A stretch of DNA of 64,000 nt. Source: SAR324 cluster bacterium. GTDB lineage: Bacteria > SAR324 > NAC60-12. The first letter of the stretch is position 1. Each line of letters starts with the position of its first letter. Shown piece after piece: positions 11,618 through 20,482 of this stretch. Position numbers and translations under genes: made by a program. The notes under the pieces were generated by a model, which was not told where the DNA came from, ran no database searches, and was given only the letters and a program-made list of their open reading frames with translations. Location of the stretch: assembly GCA_015231885.1 (NCBI GenBank), contig JADGAT010000004.1, positions 29,369 through 93,368 on the forward strand, read 5' to 3'.

Positions 11618-12526
11618 ATTGTTTTCCAGCAGCGATTCATAAATGGAGCAGTAGCTATGGTAACGCTGCTCTGTGATGTGTCCTGTTCGCACGGCATCTT
11701 GAATACCACAGCTGGGTTCATGACGATGGGAGCATCCTTTATATTTACACTGGTTTCTCACGGTCTCAAACTCAATAAAAAACTGATCGAGTTCTTCGGG
11801 CGGAAGCTGATATAATCCCAATTCCCTTATTCCTGGTGTATCCACCACATATCCTCCTCCTGGCAAAGGAAACATCTCGGAGATAGTGGTCGTGTGCTTT
11901 CCCTTGTGAGAGGTACTGCTGACACTCCCGATCTTTATTTCCCAGTTTGGAAATAAAGCCTTAAGTAAAGAAGATTTTCCTACGCCAGAATGCCCAGATA
12001 ATACGGAAGTTTTTTTTTGCAGCAACGCCTTTAACTCATCCAGTCCTGTTTGCTCGGCAGCACTGGTTTGTAAAACAGAATATCCCAGGGATTCGTAGGG
12101 CGCTGTGATTTCCATGATAAATTGTTGATCGGATAAATCGATTTTGTTGAGGACGATGACGGGCTTCAAGCCTCCTCGTTGTGCTGTGATTAAAAAACGA
12201 TCCACAATGCCTGAACGGAAAGGAGGGTCTTTAACGGAGGTAATGATCAGCAGACTTTCTATATTACTAACCAGCACCTGCTCAACTTTCCCATCTCTTG
12301 CAGGACGGGATAATTTGCTGTGGCGTGGCAGTATTTTATAAATCCAGCCCGCATCTTCTGAAGCATCCAGATCGATTTCTACTTGATCGCCGACGGCAAC
12401 ACTGTTCCCATATAAATTTTTTTGAAACAGATTCCCCTTGATGCGGCATAGATGGATCGTTCCCTCTACATCTACATAATAAAATCCTTTCATTCGCTTG
12501 AATACCGTACCAACCTGTCGACTCAT
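11609..12526 (-). CDS. rsgA: Small ribosomal subunit biogenesis GTPase RsgA
   Basis: RsgA is a circularly permuted GTPase that helps mature the 30S subunit. The 305-residue protein has an N-terminal OB fold (about 1-80), then the permuted motif order NKID (G4, 127-130), GHSGVGKSS (G1, 178-186) and DTPGIRELG (G3, 229-237). The C-terminal zinc site has Cys260, Cys265, His267 and Cys273 (CKYKGCSHRHEPSC). All key residues are present. It is convergent with hisB and overlaps it slightly. Confidence 0.97.
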   Translation of the reverse strand: MSRQVGTVFKRMKGFYYVDVEGTIHLCRIKGNLFQKNLYGNSVAVGDQVEIDLDASEDAGWIYKILPRHSKLSRPARDGKVEQVLVSNIESLLIITSVKDPPFRSGIVDRFLITAQRGGLKPVIVLNKIDLSDQQFIMEITAPYESLGYSVLQTSAAEQTGLDELKALLQKKTSVLSGHSGVGKSSLLKALFPNWEIKIGSVSSTSHKGKHTTTISEMFPLPGGGYVVDTPGIRELGLYQLPPEELDQFFIEFETVRNQCKYKGCSHRHEPSCGIQDAVRTGHITEQRYHSYCSIYESLLENNLR

Positions 12527-12641
12527 GCTGTTATCTTCAGAAGGTTCTCCTTAATTTGGTAAGGTGGTTGCATATTATGAATCACTATCAAATATTTATT
12601 TATTTTCCTATTTACAACAAATTTCTATTTACCGAGAAAAA

Positions 12642-12905
12642 ATGCCTAGAGGTGGATTTCGCAAGGGGGCAGGTAGAAAACGTGAATACCAGGAACCAGT
12701 ACAAAAGATTCTTCTGGGATTGCCCCAATCTGTTTTAGAAAAGCTTGATGCTTATGCAAAATCGCATCAGTTGTCACGGCCCAAAGCCATTGCTTTATTG
12801 TTAGAAAATCAGGAAATTGCAGAAGGGCCTGTTGTAGTTCCTGAATCAATTCCGAAAAATAAGTTGCTGGAAGAATTGAAAGCTCTTAAAAACAGCTTAC
12901 ATTAA
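12642..12905 (+). CDS. Small basic protein with an N-terminal GAGRK motif, possible ribbon-helix-helix DNA binder
   Basis: The 87-residue protein starts MPRGGFRKGAGRKREY, a motif found at the head of many small phage- and plasmid-type proteins. It is followed by a stretch (ILLGLPQSVLEKLDAYAKSH) that could form the strand and helices of a ribbon-helix-helix domain. The C-terminal part is helical and charged. The open frame begins at 12564, but the ATG at 12642 gives the conserved-looking N-terminus. It is divergent from rsgA by 115 bases. The DNA-binding role is inferred from pattern only. Confidence 0.6.
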   Translation: MPRGGFRKGAGRKREYQEPVQKILLGLPQSVLEKLDAYAKSHQLSRPKAIALLLENQEIAEGPVVVPESIPKNKLLEELKALKNSLH

Positions 12906-12941
12906 TCAGGCAATTCCTGTTGTATTCTGGAGGCAGATTTT

Positions 12942-13556
12942 CTACAGTTTTTTCAACAGTTCCACAATAGACGTGTGTCCCTTTTGGGAGGCCCATACCA
13001 TGGCTCCGTTGAGATCGGCTCCTTTAGATGCCAGCAGCCGCATGGTTGCGATTCGTCCTTTACGGCTGGCAAGAGTTAAAGCAGTCCAGCCTCCCTCGCT
13101 CACAGTGTTCACTTCAGCTCCTCCTTCCAGTAATGCTTGAACCGCTGTATTATGTCCATTCAAGGACGCCCACATCAAGGCGGTCCATTTTTTATGATCC
13201 TTAAAGTTGATATCTGCTCCCTGACTCAATAAATAGCGAATCATATCAACTTGCCCAATGGCCGCGGCCCACATGATTGGAGTCTGTCCTGTTATTTCCT
13301 GGATATTGACATCGGCACCATGCTGGATGAACAGTTTTGCCATTTCCACGCGATTCTCCAAGGCTGCCCACATTAAGGCAGCCTGGCCCACGTTATCTCT
13401 TGCATTCACATCAACGCCCTTGGCAAGATATTGCCTCACTTCATTCATATTGCCTTTGCGAGCGGCTTCTCTGAAGGCTTCTTCATCCTTACTTTGACAT
13501 CCTGTGGCCCACACGGCCACAAGTAACACAATCCAAATCCATCCTCTCTTTTTCAC
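12942..13556 (-). CDS. Ankyrin-repeat lipoprotein
   Basis: The 204-residue protein has a lipoprotein signal peptide ending in the lipobox ATGC (lipidated Cys near 20), followed by five or six ankyrin repeats. Recognisable units are VDVNARDNVGQAALMWAALE, ADVNIQEITGQTPIMWAAAI, ADINFKDHKKWTALMWASLN and AEVNTVSEGGWTALTLASRK. It is probably anchored in the envelope and binds a protein partner. The start is a GTG with a GAGG ribosome binding site just after the selD stop, so it is likely the last gene of the selD transcript. Confidence 0.85.
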   Translation of the reverse strand: MKKRGWIWIVLLVAVWATGCQSKDEEAFREAARKGNMNEVRQYLAKGVDVNARDNVGQAALMWAALENRVEMAKLFIQHGADVNIQEITGQTPIMWAAAIGQVDMIRYLLSQGADINFKDHKKWTALMWASLNGHNTAVQALLEGGAEVNTVSEGGWTALTLASRKGRIATMRLLASKGADLNGAMVWASQKGHTSIVELLKKL

Positions 13557-13566
13557 AGATAACCTC

Positions 13567-14622
13567 TCATTTAAAAATCAAAAATTTTTGTTCCTGTGGA
13601 CGAACCTGCCCAATGACTCGCGCATCCATCACTCCTGCTTTGTGCAATTCTTGTATGATGAATTCGCCTTGTGCAGCGGGTACAGAAACCAATAATCCTC
13701 CACTGGTTTGAGGGTCTACAAAAATTTCTTCATGCCAGGAAGACAGATTTCCGACAAACCAAGTGTCGGCAGAAACCTTAAGCCTATTGGAACGATTCAC
13801 TCCTGTGCTCATACCCCGCTTATACATTTCCAGAGCTTCTTGCATCACTGGTACAGACGCCGTGTCGATTTCCAGGGTGACAGCAGATGCTTTTGCCATT
13901 TCCATAGAATGGCCTGCCAGGCCAAAACCTGTGATGTCCGTAGCCGCATGCACATCAAAGGAAGACAATACCTCTGCTGGCACTTTATTTAAGATGGTCA
14001 GAAGCCGCAGGCATTTTTCCATGGCCTCTGGAGAAACCCACTTTTTTAAATTAGCATTGAATAAAACTCCACTGCCGATGGGTTTTGTCAAGATCAGCAC
14101 ATCGCCAGGCTGCGCTCCTGCATTGGCCCAATAGCGTTCAGGGTGGACGATTCCTGTCACGGATAATCCAAACTTAGGCTCTTCGTCTTCCACACTGTGC
14201 CCTCCTGCTAAGACGGCACCCGCTTCTGTGATTTTATCCAGGGCGCCCTCAATGATTTCAAGCAGGATCTGTTGATCCAGTTTGTCAGCAGGAAAGCCAA
14301 CCAGGTTCAAGCAAGTGATCGGTTTTCCTCCCATTGCATACACATCGCTCAGTGCATTGGCGGCTGCAATTTGGCCAAAGAGACGAGGATCATCCACCGG
14401 TGGTGTGATAAAATCAGCAGTGGTGATGAGTGCCATTTCATCATTTAAACGGTAAACGGCACCATCATCGTTATTCTCAAATCCTACCAGAAGATTGGGA
14501 TCCTGCTTTTTGGGCAGTTGATCCAGTAATTTCTGAAGCCCGACCGGACTTATTTTTGCTGCTCAACCACATGTTTTAGCAAGGCTGGTCAGCGTTGCTT
14601 TTTTCAATAATTTATTTAGCAT
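13567..14622 (-). CDS. selD: Selenide, water dikinase SelD, a selenoprotein with an in-frame UGA codon
   Basis: SelD makes selenophosphate from selenide and ATP, the selenium donor for selenocysteine and selenouridine. Read from the ATG at 14622, the frame gives MLNKLLKKATLTSLAKTCG, then UGA (14565-14563), then AAKISPVGLQ and on to the stop at 13567: 351 residues with selenocysteine at 20. The U-A-A-K-I-S context matches the active-site Cys/Sec of SelD (Cys17 of E. coli). Downstream are FENNDDGAVYRL, YAMGGKPITCLNLVGFP, LAGGHSVEDEEPKFG and DVHAATDITGFGLAGH, all typical of SelD. Conventional calling would start at 14436 and lose the catalytic N-terminus. The first codons overlap the preceding gene by 11 bases. 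Total length fits the family (347 in E. coli). Confidence 0.95.
14536..14565 (-). promoter_or_regulatory. Bacterial SECIS element in selD
   Basis: Eleven bases after the UGA, the minus strand can form a 6-bp stem AAGTCC/GGGCTT (14551-14546 with 14541-14536, one G-U pair) closed by the four-base loop GGTC (14545-14542). The loop begins 17 bases after the UGA. Position and a loop containing GU agree with bacterial SECIS hairpins that bind SelB. It lies wholly inside the coding sequence. Confidence 0.8.
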
Positions 14623-15613
14623 AATTCTTTGTATTATTTACTACAGAAAGACGCATTCGCACAAACCCAAATGCTAAAAAAATCAACACGACGAATAAAC
14701 CCACTCCCAAATAAATATAGATCGTTTGGCCCATGGGGATGGCACTCAGATGAATTTTCAATTGAGGATTATCCAGCGCCTTCATTTTCCATACCTCAAA
14801 CTGTGCAGATCCAAAGGATTCCAGACCAGCCTTTTTTAAATGAGGAGATTCTATCTTAATTTGCCCGGCAGGTATCAAAATCTGTCCCTTCTGCAAAGAG
14901 TAGCGGTATTGTTTTTCCAATTGATGGCTGCCAAAGGGAACCGCAATGTTGTATTTAAAAATCAAGGTAACGGGGCCTGGTGCAAATTGCCGAATAATCT
15001 GCAATTGTTGACCGGCCAGTTGATATACATCCTTGCTGGAAGACGATTCGTGTATTTGACTGAATGCCTGGTAAGCATCCGGCAGTTCAAAGACCATAGG
15101 GTTGTTTTGTGTGTCAATGACATCTGGACCTGGATTCACAATCCGCAGAACTTCGGTGATTTGCAGCATTTCCATACCAGGCTCAATGAAAACGGCAACG
15201 CTTTGGAGTTGAAGGTCCTTGGTTTTTTCAGAAACCCCCGGAACAATGACATTGATATCAATGGTTTTTTGATCTGGTTGAAGAAAGAAAAATTTGGAAC
15301 TGATCAATTCCCCCTGGTATCGACTGCCAATCTGGTAAGCTGCCTCGGTTTCTGAGAGCAATCCCTCAAATTTAAAGCGTCCCGCTACTGTTTTGGTGCG
15401 GGCAAGCGGTCCATCGGTACGAAGCTGCCCTTGTTTGTCTAATGTGAATTTTAAAAGCACCACCGCAATATCATCGTCTTCAATAATTTTTCCCCCAGAG
15501 TGTATAAGACGGCCAGTCACTTCAAAGGTCGTTTGGGCAAGCAGACCAGGAATCTCCACGATGCCAATAAAGACGCAAACCAGGAAAATAATTTGTTTGT
15601 ACTTCCAATGCAT
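14612..15613 (-). CDS. Secreted protein with a C-terminal membrane anchor, function unknown
   Basis: No family was recognised with confidence. The 333-residue protein has a signal peptide (about 1-26, ending near GLLAQ) and an extracytoplasmic region rich in beta-strand-like segments. The N-terminal part (TFEVTGRLIHSGGK, GRFKFEGLLSETEAAYQIG) resembles carboxypeptidase-regulatory/CNA-B type folds. One transmembrane helix (about 298-320) and a short basic tail end the protein. It therefore looks periplasmic and tethered at its C-terminus. It overlaps the selD start by 11 bases and lies 67 bases downstream of moaE. The context does not define a role. Confidence 0.75.
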   Translation of the reverse strand: MHWKYKQIIFLVCVFIGIVEIPGLLAQTTFEVTGRLIHSGGKIIEDDDIAVVLLKFTLDKQGQLRTDGPLARTKTVAGRFKFEGLLSETEAAYQIGSRYQGELISSKFFFLQPDQKTIDINVIVPGVSEKTKDLQLQSVAVFIEPGMEMLQITEVLRIVNPGPDVIDTQNNPMVFELPDAYQAFSQIHESSSSKDVYQLAGQQLQIIRQFAPGPVTLIFKYNIAVPFGSHQLEKQYRYSLQKGQILIPAGQIKIESPHLKKAGLESFGSAQFEVWKMKALDNPQLKIHLSAIPMGQTIYIYLGVGLFVVLIFLAFGFVRMRLSVVNNTKNYAK

Positions 15614-15680
15614 AAATCAATCATGTTGAGGGAACAGCCTGTGTCCCCAATGAATCCAAAAAATCAAGTAGAAATGGTGT

Positions 15681-16226
15681 TTACATGGAGGATATGCTGC
15701 TCTGTTGATTGGGGACATGTTGGTCAGCCATGGACTCAGGGCTATGCTCATGAACTCCGCATGCTTCGCACCCTTTGCTCCATTCCTCAGTACCATTCTG
15801 AAAGCATTCTTTTTTCCAGATAGGTACTGTGTGCTTGACCGTATCGATGAGATAGCGGCTGGCGGCATAGGCGTCGCTACGGTGGGAAGTCGCCACGGCA
15901 ATGGCAATGGAACATTCGCTGATGCCCATCTTTCCAAAGCGGTGAATGACTTCGACAAAGTGCAACTCCCAGCGTTGTTGTGCCTCTTTGACAATATCAT
16001 CTATCTGTTTCAATGCCATCGTCTCATGGGCTTCGTATTCCAGAGCAATGACTTCTTTTCCATTGCTGTGATTGCGCACATCGCCACAAAACAAAAGCAT
16101 AGCTCCTGCCTTGGGATGATGAGCACGGAATCGCAAATTTTCCAAATCAATAGGGGTGCGTGTGACCAAATTCATGTTTCTGTCTTTGTTTAGTTCAAGA
16201 ACATTCATATTCATACGAATTGACAA
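15681..16226 (-). CDS. moaE: Molybdopterin synthase catalytic subunit MoaE
   Basis: MoaE, with the sulfur carrier MoaD, converts precursor Z into the dithiolene molybdopterin. The core is clear: HPKAGAMLLFCGDVRNHSNG, LEYEAHETMA, VEVIHRFGKMGISECSIAIA, TSHRSDAYAASRYLID and the catalytic VPIWKKE. The start is uncertain: the frame opens with TTG at 16226, with ATGs at 16214, 16208 and 16175, and none has a strong ribosome binding site. A C-terminal tail of about 30 residues extends beyond the usual end. No moaD lies in the window. It sits between the ABC exporter genes and selD on the same strand. Confidence 0.92.
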   Translation of the reverse strand: MSIRMNMNVLELNKDRNMNLVTRTPIDLENLRFRAHHPKAGAMLLFCGDVRNHSNGKEVIALEYEAHETMALKQIDDIVKEAQQRWELHFVEVIHRFGKMGISECSIAIAVATSHRSDAYAASRYLIDTVKHTVPIWKKECFQNGTEEWSKGCEACGVHEHSPESMADQHVPNQQSSISSM

Positions 16227-16258
16227 AAAAATCCAGCTTATTGAAAATTCGATTGTTT

Positions 16259-18115
16259 TTATTCGCCTTCTGTCTCCAGGCTTTTCAACAGATTGGCATA
16301 CAACCCTTGTGTGTTGATCAATTCTTGATGGGTGCCTCTTTCTGCAATTTTCCCTTCCTGCATCACCAGAATGAGGTCTGAGTGCTGAATGGTACTCAAG
16401 CGGTGGGCAATGGCAATGACCGTCTTCTCTTGAAAGACCTTCTCAGTGGCTTTTTGAATCAGGTTTTCGGTGACAGAATCCACGGAGCTGGTGGCTTCAT
16501 CTAGAATGATCATTTCATTGCTACCTGCAATGGCACGTGCAAAAGACACCAGCTGTGCCTGGCCTGCTGACAGGTTTTTCCCATTGTCCAAAATGGGAAA
16601 ATCATAATCCCCTGGCAATTGCTCAATAAACGAATGGGCATATACATACTCTGCGGCTGCTTGAACTTCCTTTTTTCCAATGCCGGGGCGGTGCAACCCA
16701 ATGTTGAAAGCGATACTCTCATTGAAAAGATAGACGTCCTGCTGCATCATGGCGATTAGTTGGTCCAGTTGGGCTCTGGGAATATCAGAAAGCTCCACAC
16801 CATTGATGGTGATTGAGCCCTGGTAGTTGGTATAATTTTTTGTCAATATCCGTACAATAGTTGATTTTCCAGACCCAGTGGTCCCTACCAGTGCAAGCCG
16901 ATCCCCTTTTTTGATTTGAAAGGTAACGCCTTTCAAAATATCAGGCCCCTGGCTGCTGTATCGGAAATAGACATTGTTGAAACGTAATTCCTGAAATTCT
17001 CTGAGAGTTTCCTGATGGGCTGTACTGACTGATTCCACAGTGTCTTCGGGTGGTTCCTGGAATAAACGATGGATGTGCTCCAAGGCCGCTAATGCGCGCT
17101 GGATGGCAGAAATTTGCTGAGTGAATTGGCGAATGGGAATAAAAATGCGATTCAGGGTATTGATGAACCCGATCAATATCCCGATAGTTATAAAACCTGC
17201 TAGAATTTGCCCGGAGCCGTACCAGATCATCAACCCCAGGCTGATGGAAGTGATTCCTTCAATGATGGAAAATAAAGAGGCGTCATAAAAATTACTGCGG
17301 GTTTGTGCTTTTAAAAATTCCCTGGTTTTTTCTTTGTAGCGTCGAATCACCTTGGTTTCAGCAGCATACAGCTGGACGGTTTTGACCCCATTCAGGCATT
17401 CCTGCAAGAAACCGGTTGAATCGGCCAATGCTTCCCTGGTTTGATTATAATAATAGCGCAGTTTGCTGCGTAAAAAATTACTGATCACATAAATAACAGG
17501 CAGGAGCAGTAAGATGACCAGGGTCAGTTTCCAGCTGATGTAAAGCAGCAAAATGAAAAGGGCAAGGGTTTTGACAATATCTGTCAAAATAGAAAGCACC
17601 CCCACAGCCATTGATTCTCCCAGAGCCTCCATATCGCTGGTCAACCGTGTCAAAATCACACCAACAGGATTGTGGTCATAAAAGATGCGGGGAAGCTGCA
17701 TGACATGGGCAAAGAGTTCTTTACGCATATCGGAAATGCCCATCAAGCCAGCTTTTTGCAAAGCATATGTGTAGATGGCATCTCCTATGTATCCAATCAC
17801 TACCGTTGCTGCCAGCAGAAAAGCCATCTGGTACAAGCCTTCCAAATTACTGACCATCACATAGTCATCCACAATTCGAATGATCAGCCAGGGCTGCATT
17901 AAGGTAGCACCCACAGCAAATGGAATCGCAATCAAACTGAGAAAGACTAACTTCCAGTAGGGAATGAGGTACCGAAAAAAAATTCCCAGCAGTATCCAGT
18001 CTTTGGGCGGTTTCACAAAGGTTTGTGCTGCTTTTTCCGGCTTTTTGCGATCCTCAGTCTGTTCCGGTGCGGAAGAGATCGGGATGGCATTTTTTTTTGT
18101 GTGCTGTTCTTTCAT
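16259..18115 (-). CDS. ABC exporter subunit (MdlB-like), with the catalytic glutamate
   Basis: The 618-residue half-transporter has six transmembrane helices (about 45-340) and a C-terminal ATPase. Walker A is GTTGSGKST, the signature is LSAGQAQLVSFARA (LSAGQ rather than LSGGQ), Walker B is MIILDEATSSVD with its glutamate, and the H-loop is IAIAHRLST. It fits the lipid/multidrug exporter group (MdlAB, BmrCD, TM287/288). The partner gene ends 7 bases upstream, so the two very likely form one heterodimer in the inner membrane. The substrate is unknown. The N-terminal 35 residues are charged and poorly conserved-looking. Confidence 0.92.
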   Translation of the reverse strand: MKEQHTKKNAIPISSAPEQTEDRKKPEKAAQTFVKPPKDWILLGIFFRYLIPYWKLVFLSLIAIPFAVGATLMQPWLIIRIVDDYVMVSNLEGLYQMAFLLAATVVIGYIGDAIYTYALQKAGLMGISDMRKELFAHVMQLPRIFYDHNPVGVILTRLTSDMEALGESMAVGVLSILTDIVKTLALFILLLYISWKLTLVILLLLPVIYVISNFLRSKLRYYYNQTREALADSTGFLQECLNGVKTVQLYAAETKVIRRYKEKTREFLKAQTRSNFYDASLFSIIEGITSISLGLMIWYGSGQILAGFITIGILIGFINTLNRIFIPIRQFTQQISAIQRALAALEHIHRLFQEPPEDTVESVSTAHQETLREFQELRFNNVYFRYSSQGPDILKGVTFQIKKGDRLALVGTTGSGKSTIVRILTKNYTNYQGSITINGVELSDIPRAQLDQLIAMMQQDVYLFNESIAFNIGLHRPGIGKKEVQAAAEYVYAHSFIEQLPGDYDFPILDNGKNLSAGQAQLVSFARAIAGSNEMIILDEATSSVDSVTENLIQKATEKVFQEKTVIAIAHRLSTIQHSDLILVMQEGKIAERGTHQELINTQGLYANLLKSLETEGE

Positions 18116-18122
18116 GTTGTCT

Positions 18123-19883
18123 TTATGAAGTTGTCATTTCATTTTGCAGCATCCAGGTTTTCTGGTAGTAGCCGGGACGGCCCAGTAATTCAGAATGAGT
18201 CCCCTGGTCTACTATTTTGCCATCTTCCAGAATCAGAATCCAATCCGCTTTTTCCATAGATTTGGCCCGATGAGAGACAATCAGCAGACTTTGGGCGTGC
18301 TGTTTGCGAAGAATTTGTTGTAACAAAAAACTCTCGGTTTCGGCATCAACGGCAGAAAGGACATTGTCCAGGATCAATAAATCGCAATGGGCAATCATAG
18401 CCCGCGCCAAACTGATCCGCTGTTTTTGTCCTCCGGAAAGCATGATTCCTTTCTCTCCCACCAATGTCTTTTCTTGTAAAGGAAAACGCTGAACTTCCTC
18501 ACTCAAGGCACACTCAAAGAGCAACTGCTCCAGGTTGGCGGATTCATTGTCATCCTCATGTTCCTGTTTTCCAAATGTGATGTTATTATCCACCGTATCA
18601 GAAAATAAAAAAGGATCCTGAGTGACCGTTCGGATAGATCCGCGTAGATCTGAATTGCTCAAGGTGTTGATGTCCTGACCACCTATCCATACTTGCTGAT
18701 CACCAACCGTCAGATAGCGGTTCAAACAATTAACCAGAGTGGTTTTACCGGAACCGATTCGTCCCAAAATTCCAATGGTCTGGCCTGGAAGGATATGAAA
18801 ATCAATACTGTGTAAGGTGGCCTGGTCCTGTCCGGGATAGTGGTAATTCAGGTTGCGGATTTCCAATCCTGTGCCAAACAGAGAATGGGACTCTTTGGCA
18901 GGGAGTGAAGGGATCTTATGGAAATGACTTTCTTCTTTCATGATGGTCTGCACACTTTCCAGTCCCACCATCCCCTGCTGAAGCATCGTACTCACCCATC
19001 CCAATCCCATCAAAGGCATGGTCAGTAAACCCGCATAGGTGATAAAGGCTGTCAATTCCCCAATAGTGAATTGTTCTTCAATGACAAAAATACCGCCAAC
19101 CAGCAAAATGAGGGTTTTGAGAATATTTTCCATATTGTTCAAAACCGAGATCAGAAACGAACGTACCCAGGAAATATTCAAAGAGCGTTTGAGCATTTCC
19201 TTATTTTCTTTGTCAAACTCGTTCTCTACCCATCGTGCCATCCCAAAACTTTTGATCACATCAATTCCTGATAAAGCAGAAACGGTGAACCCGGAAAGAT
19301 CCTGCAGGGCTACCATCCGTTCCCGCATGTTTTTCACAAGATAGCGCATTCCGATCCGGACTATGGTAAAGACCAATATGATGGGAATCACACAGTAGAG
19401 AGTCAAGCGAGGCGAGAGCTTCCACATCATGAACGGGGTCAGGGAAAGGGCAGAGATAATGTTGAAAGCCTGCATCATGGCAAAGCCGCAAAGCAGGCGG
19501 ATGCCGTTGACATCATTATTGAGCTTCGAGATGACAGTACCCGAAGGATTTTTGTCATGATAATCTTTTTGCAGCTCCATCAGCTTGGCGAACATGTCAT
19601 TTTTGATCTCACACTCAATGGCACGTCCTGGCGTGAAAAAGAATATCCGTGATAAGGTGCGAATGACAATCATACTGATGGCCAGTCCCATGATAGTCAT
19701 GATGTATTCTGCCAAAAGCTCTTCATTCTGAGCCAGCTGATCAGAAAGGAGATCCATGCTCTTTTGGATGTATTCCGGGATAATCACGGCAACCCAGTTT
19801 GTCACCACAATAAAAAATACCCCAAGAGCATAAGACAAGGTGTGAGCGCGGATGTATTTCAATAAAAATGAAATTTTCTCCAT
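18123..19883 (-). CDS. ABC exporter subunit (MdlA-like), with a degenerate ATPase site
   Basis: The 586-residue partner of the next gene has six membrane helices followed by an ATPase domain. Walker A is GRIGSGKTT and the signature is a canonical LSGGQKQRISLARA. Walker B reads LLILDNVLSAVD, so Asn (about 507) replaces the catalytic glutamate. The H-loop VSHRAKS is present. Loss of the glutamate in one subunit, with an altered signature in the other, is the pattern of heterodimeric exporters with one weak ATP site. It lies 80 bases downstream of the DUF3015 genes, separated by a strong hairpin. Confidence 0.92.
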   Translation of the reverse strand: MEKISFLLKYIRAHTLSYALGVFFIVVTNWVAVIIPEYIQKSMDLLSDQLAQNEELLAEYIMTIMGLAISMIVIRTLSRIFFFTPGRAIECEIKNDMFAKLMELQKDYHDKNPSGTVISKLNNDVNGIRLLCGFAMMQAFNIISALSLTPFMMWKLSPRLTLYCVIPIILVFTIVRIGMRYLVKNMRERMVALQDLSGFTVSALSGIDVIKSFGMARWVENEFDKENKEMLKRSLNISWVRSFLISVLNNMENILKTLILLVGGIFVIEEQFTIGELTAFITYAGLLTMPLMGLGWVSTMLQQGMVGLESVQTIMKEESHFHKIPSLPAKESHSLFGTGLEIRNLNYHYPGQDQATLHSIDFHILPGQTIGILGRIGSGKTTLVNCLNRYLTVGDQQVWIGGQDINTLSNSDLRGSIRTVTQDPFLFSDTVDNNITFGKQEHEDDNESANLEQLLFECALSEEVQRFPLQEKTLVGEKGIMLSGGQKQRISLARAMIAHCDLLILDNVLSAVDAETESFLLQQILRKQHAQSLLIVSHRAKSMEKADWILILEDGKIVDQGTHSELLGRPGYYQKTWMLQNEMTTS

Positions 19884-19913
19884 TGATGAGGAGGATACGG
19901 GTCAATTTTAATG

Positions 19914-19940
19914 GTGACAGAGGCATGCGACCTCTGTCAC
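19914..19940 (-). terminator. Strong hairpin after the DUF3015 genes
   Basis: A perfect 10-bp inverted repeat, GTGACAGAGG and CCTCTGTCAC, with a 7-base loop lies 23 bases past the stop of the upstream gene. The T-run after it is poor (CATTAAAATTG), so termination may be partial and allow some read-through into the ABC genes. Confidence 0.6.
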
Positions 19941-19962
19941 AAAATCATGAGAACGGTAGGAC

Positions 19963-20451
19963 TTATGAAACTTTACAAAGAGAGGCCAGTGCTGGTTTCT
20001 TGATCATGTCTTGTTTGATTTTTTGAAGAAAGGCTTTTCCTGTTTCCTGATCCTGAACCTTTTCTTTAAAAATTTGATCAAAATTCGATTGGAGCAATTG
20101 AGCAAGCGCTCCATGTGCTTCAGGAGAGCAATCCATCAATTCAGCCAACCCCGTTAAATAAGGGCCTTCTCCTCTGGCAGCATCTTCTTCCAGATTGATA
20201 TACGTTTTTGTGATATAAAACTCCTGTAATTTTTCCTTTTGAACAACACCGCTAAAATCGCATCCAGAGGTTTGCGTAACGACGGATGTTATATGAGATG
20301 TGCCATTGGTGGTATAGGCAAATGTTTGTGAAACGATACTTTTGTCTTTTAAAACGGTGGAACCCAGCCCACAGTCCGCATAACTCGCAAATGCTGATGT
20401 CGAGTAAGTGAATAAGGATACAATCAATAACAGTAAAATTCTTTGAATCAT
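19963..20451 (-). CDS. DUF3015 family secreted protein, copy 2
   Basis: The 162-residue protein has a signal peptide (about 1-23, cleavage near AFA) and the DUF3015 pattern: CGLGSTVL near the mature N-terminus, TFAYTTNGTS, ITSVVTQTSGC, YINLEEDAARGEGPYL and a Cys near the C-terminus. It is expected in the periplasm or outer membrane, perhaps with paired cysteines. The family has no established function. A strong ribosome binding site (GGAGG) precedes the ATG at 20451. It lies 31 bases after its paralogue. Confidence 0.85.
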   Translation of the reverse strand: MIQRILLLLIVSLFTYSTSAFASYADCGLGSTVLKDKSIVSQTFAYTTNGTSHITSVVTQTSGCDFSGVVQKEKLQEFYITKTYINLEEDAARGEGPYLTGLAELMDCSPEAHGALAQLLQSNFDQIFKEKVQDQETGKAFLQKIKQDMIKKPALASLCKVS

Positions 20452-20482
20452 CTTTTCCTCCGAAAATTATATTCATATTTAT

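Noticed and set aside
13567-14436. selD as a truncated pseudogene starting at 14436
   Set aside because: The upstream frame is intact through a UGA in the selenocysteine position with a SECIS-like hairpin, so a full-length selenoprotein explains it better.
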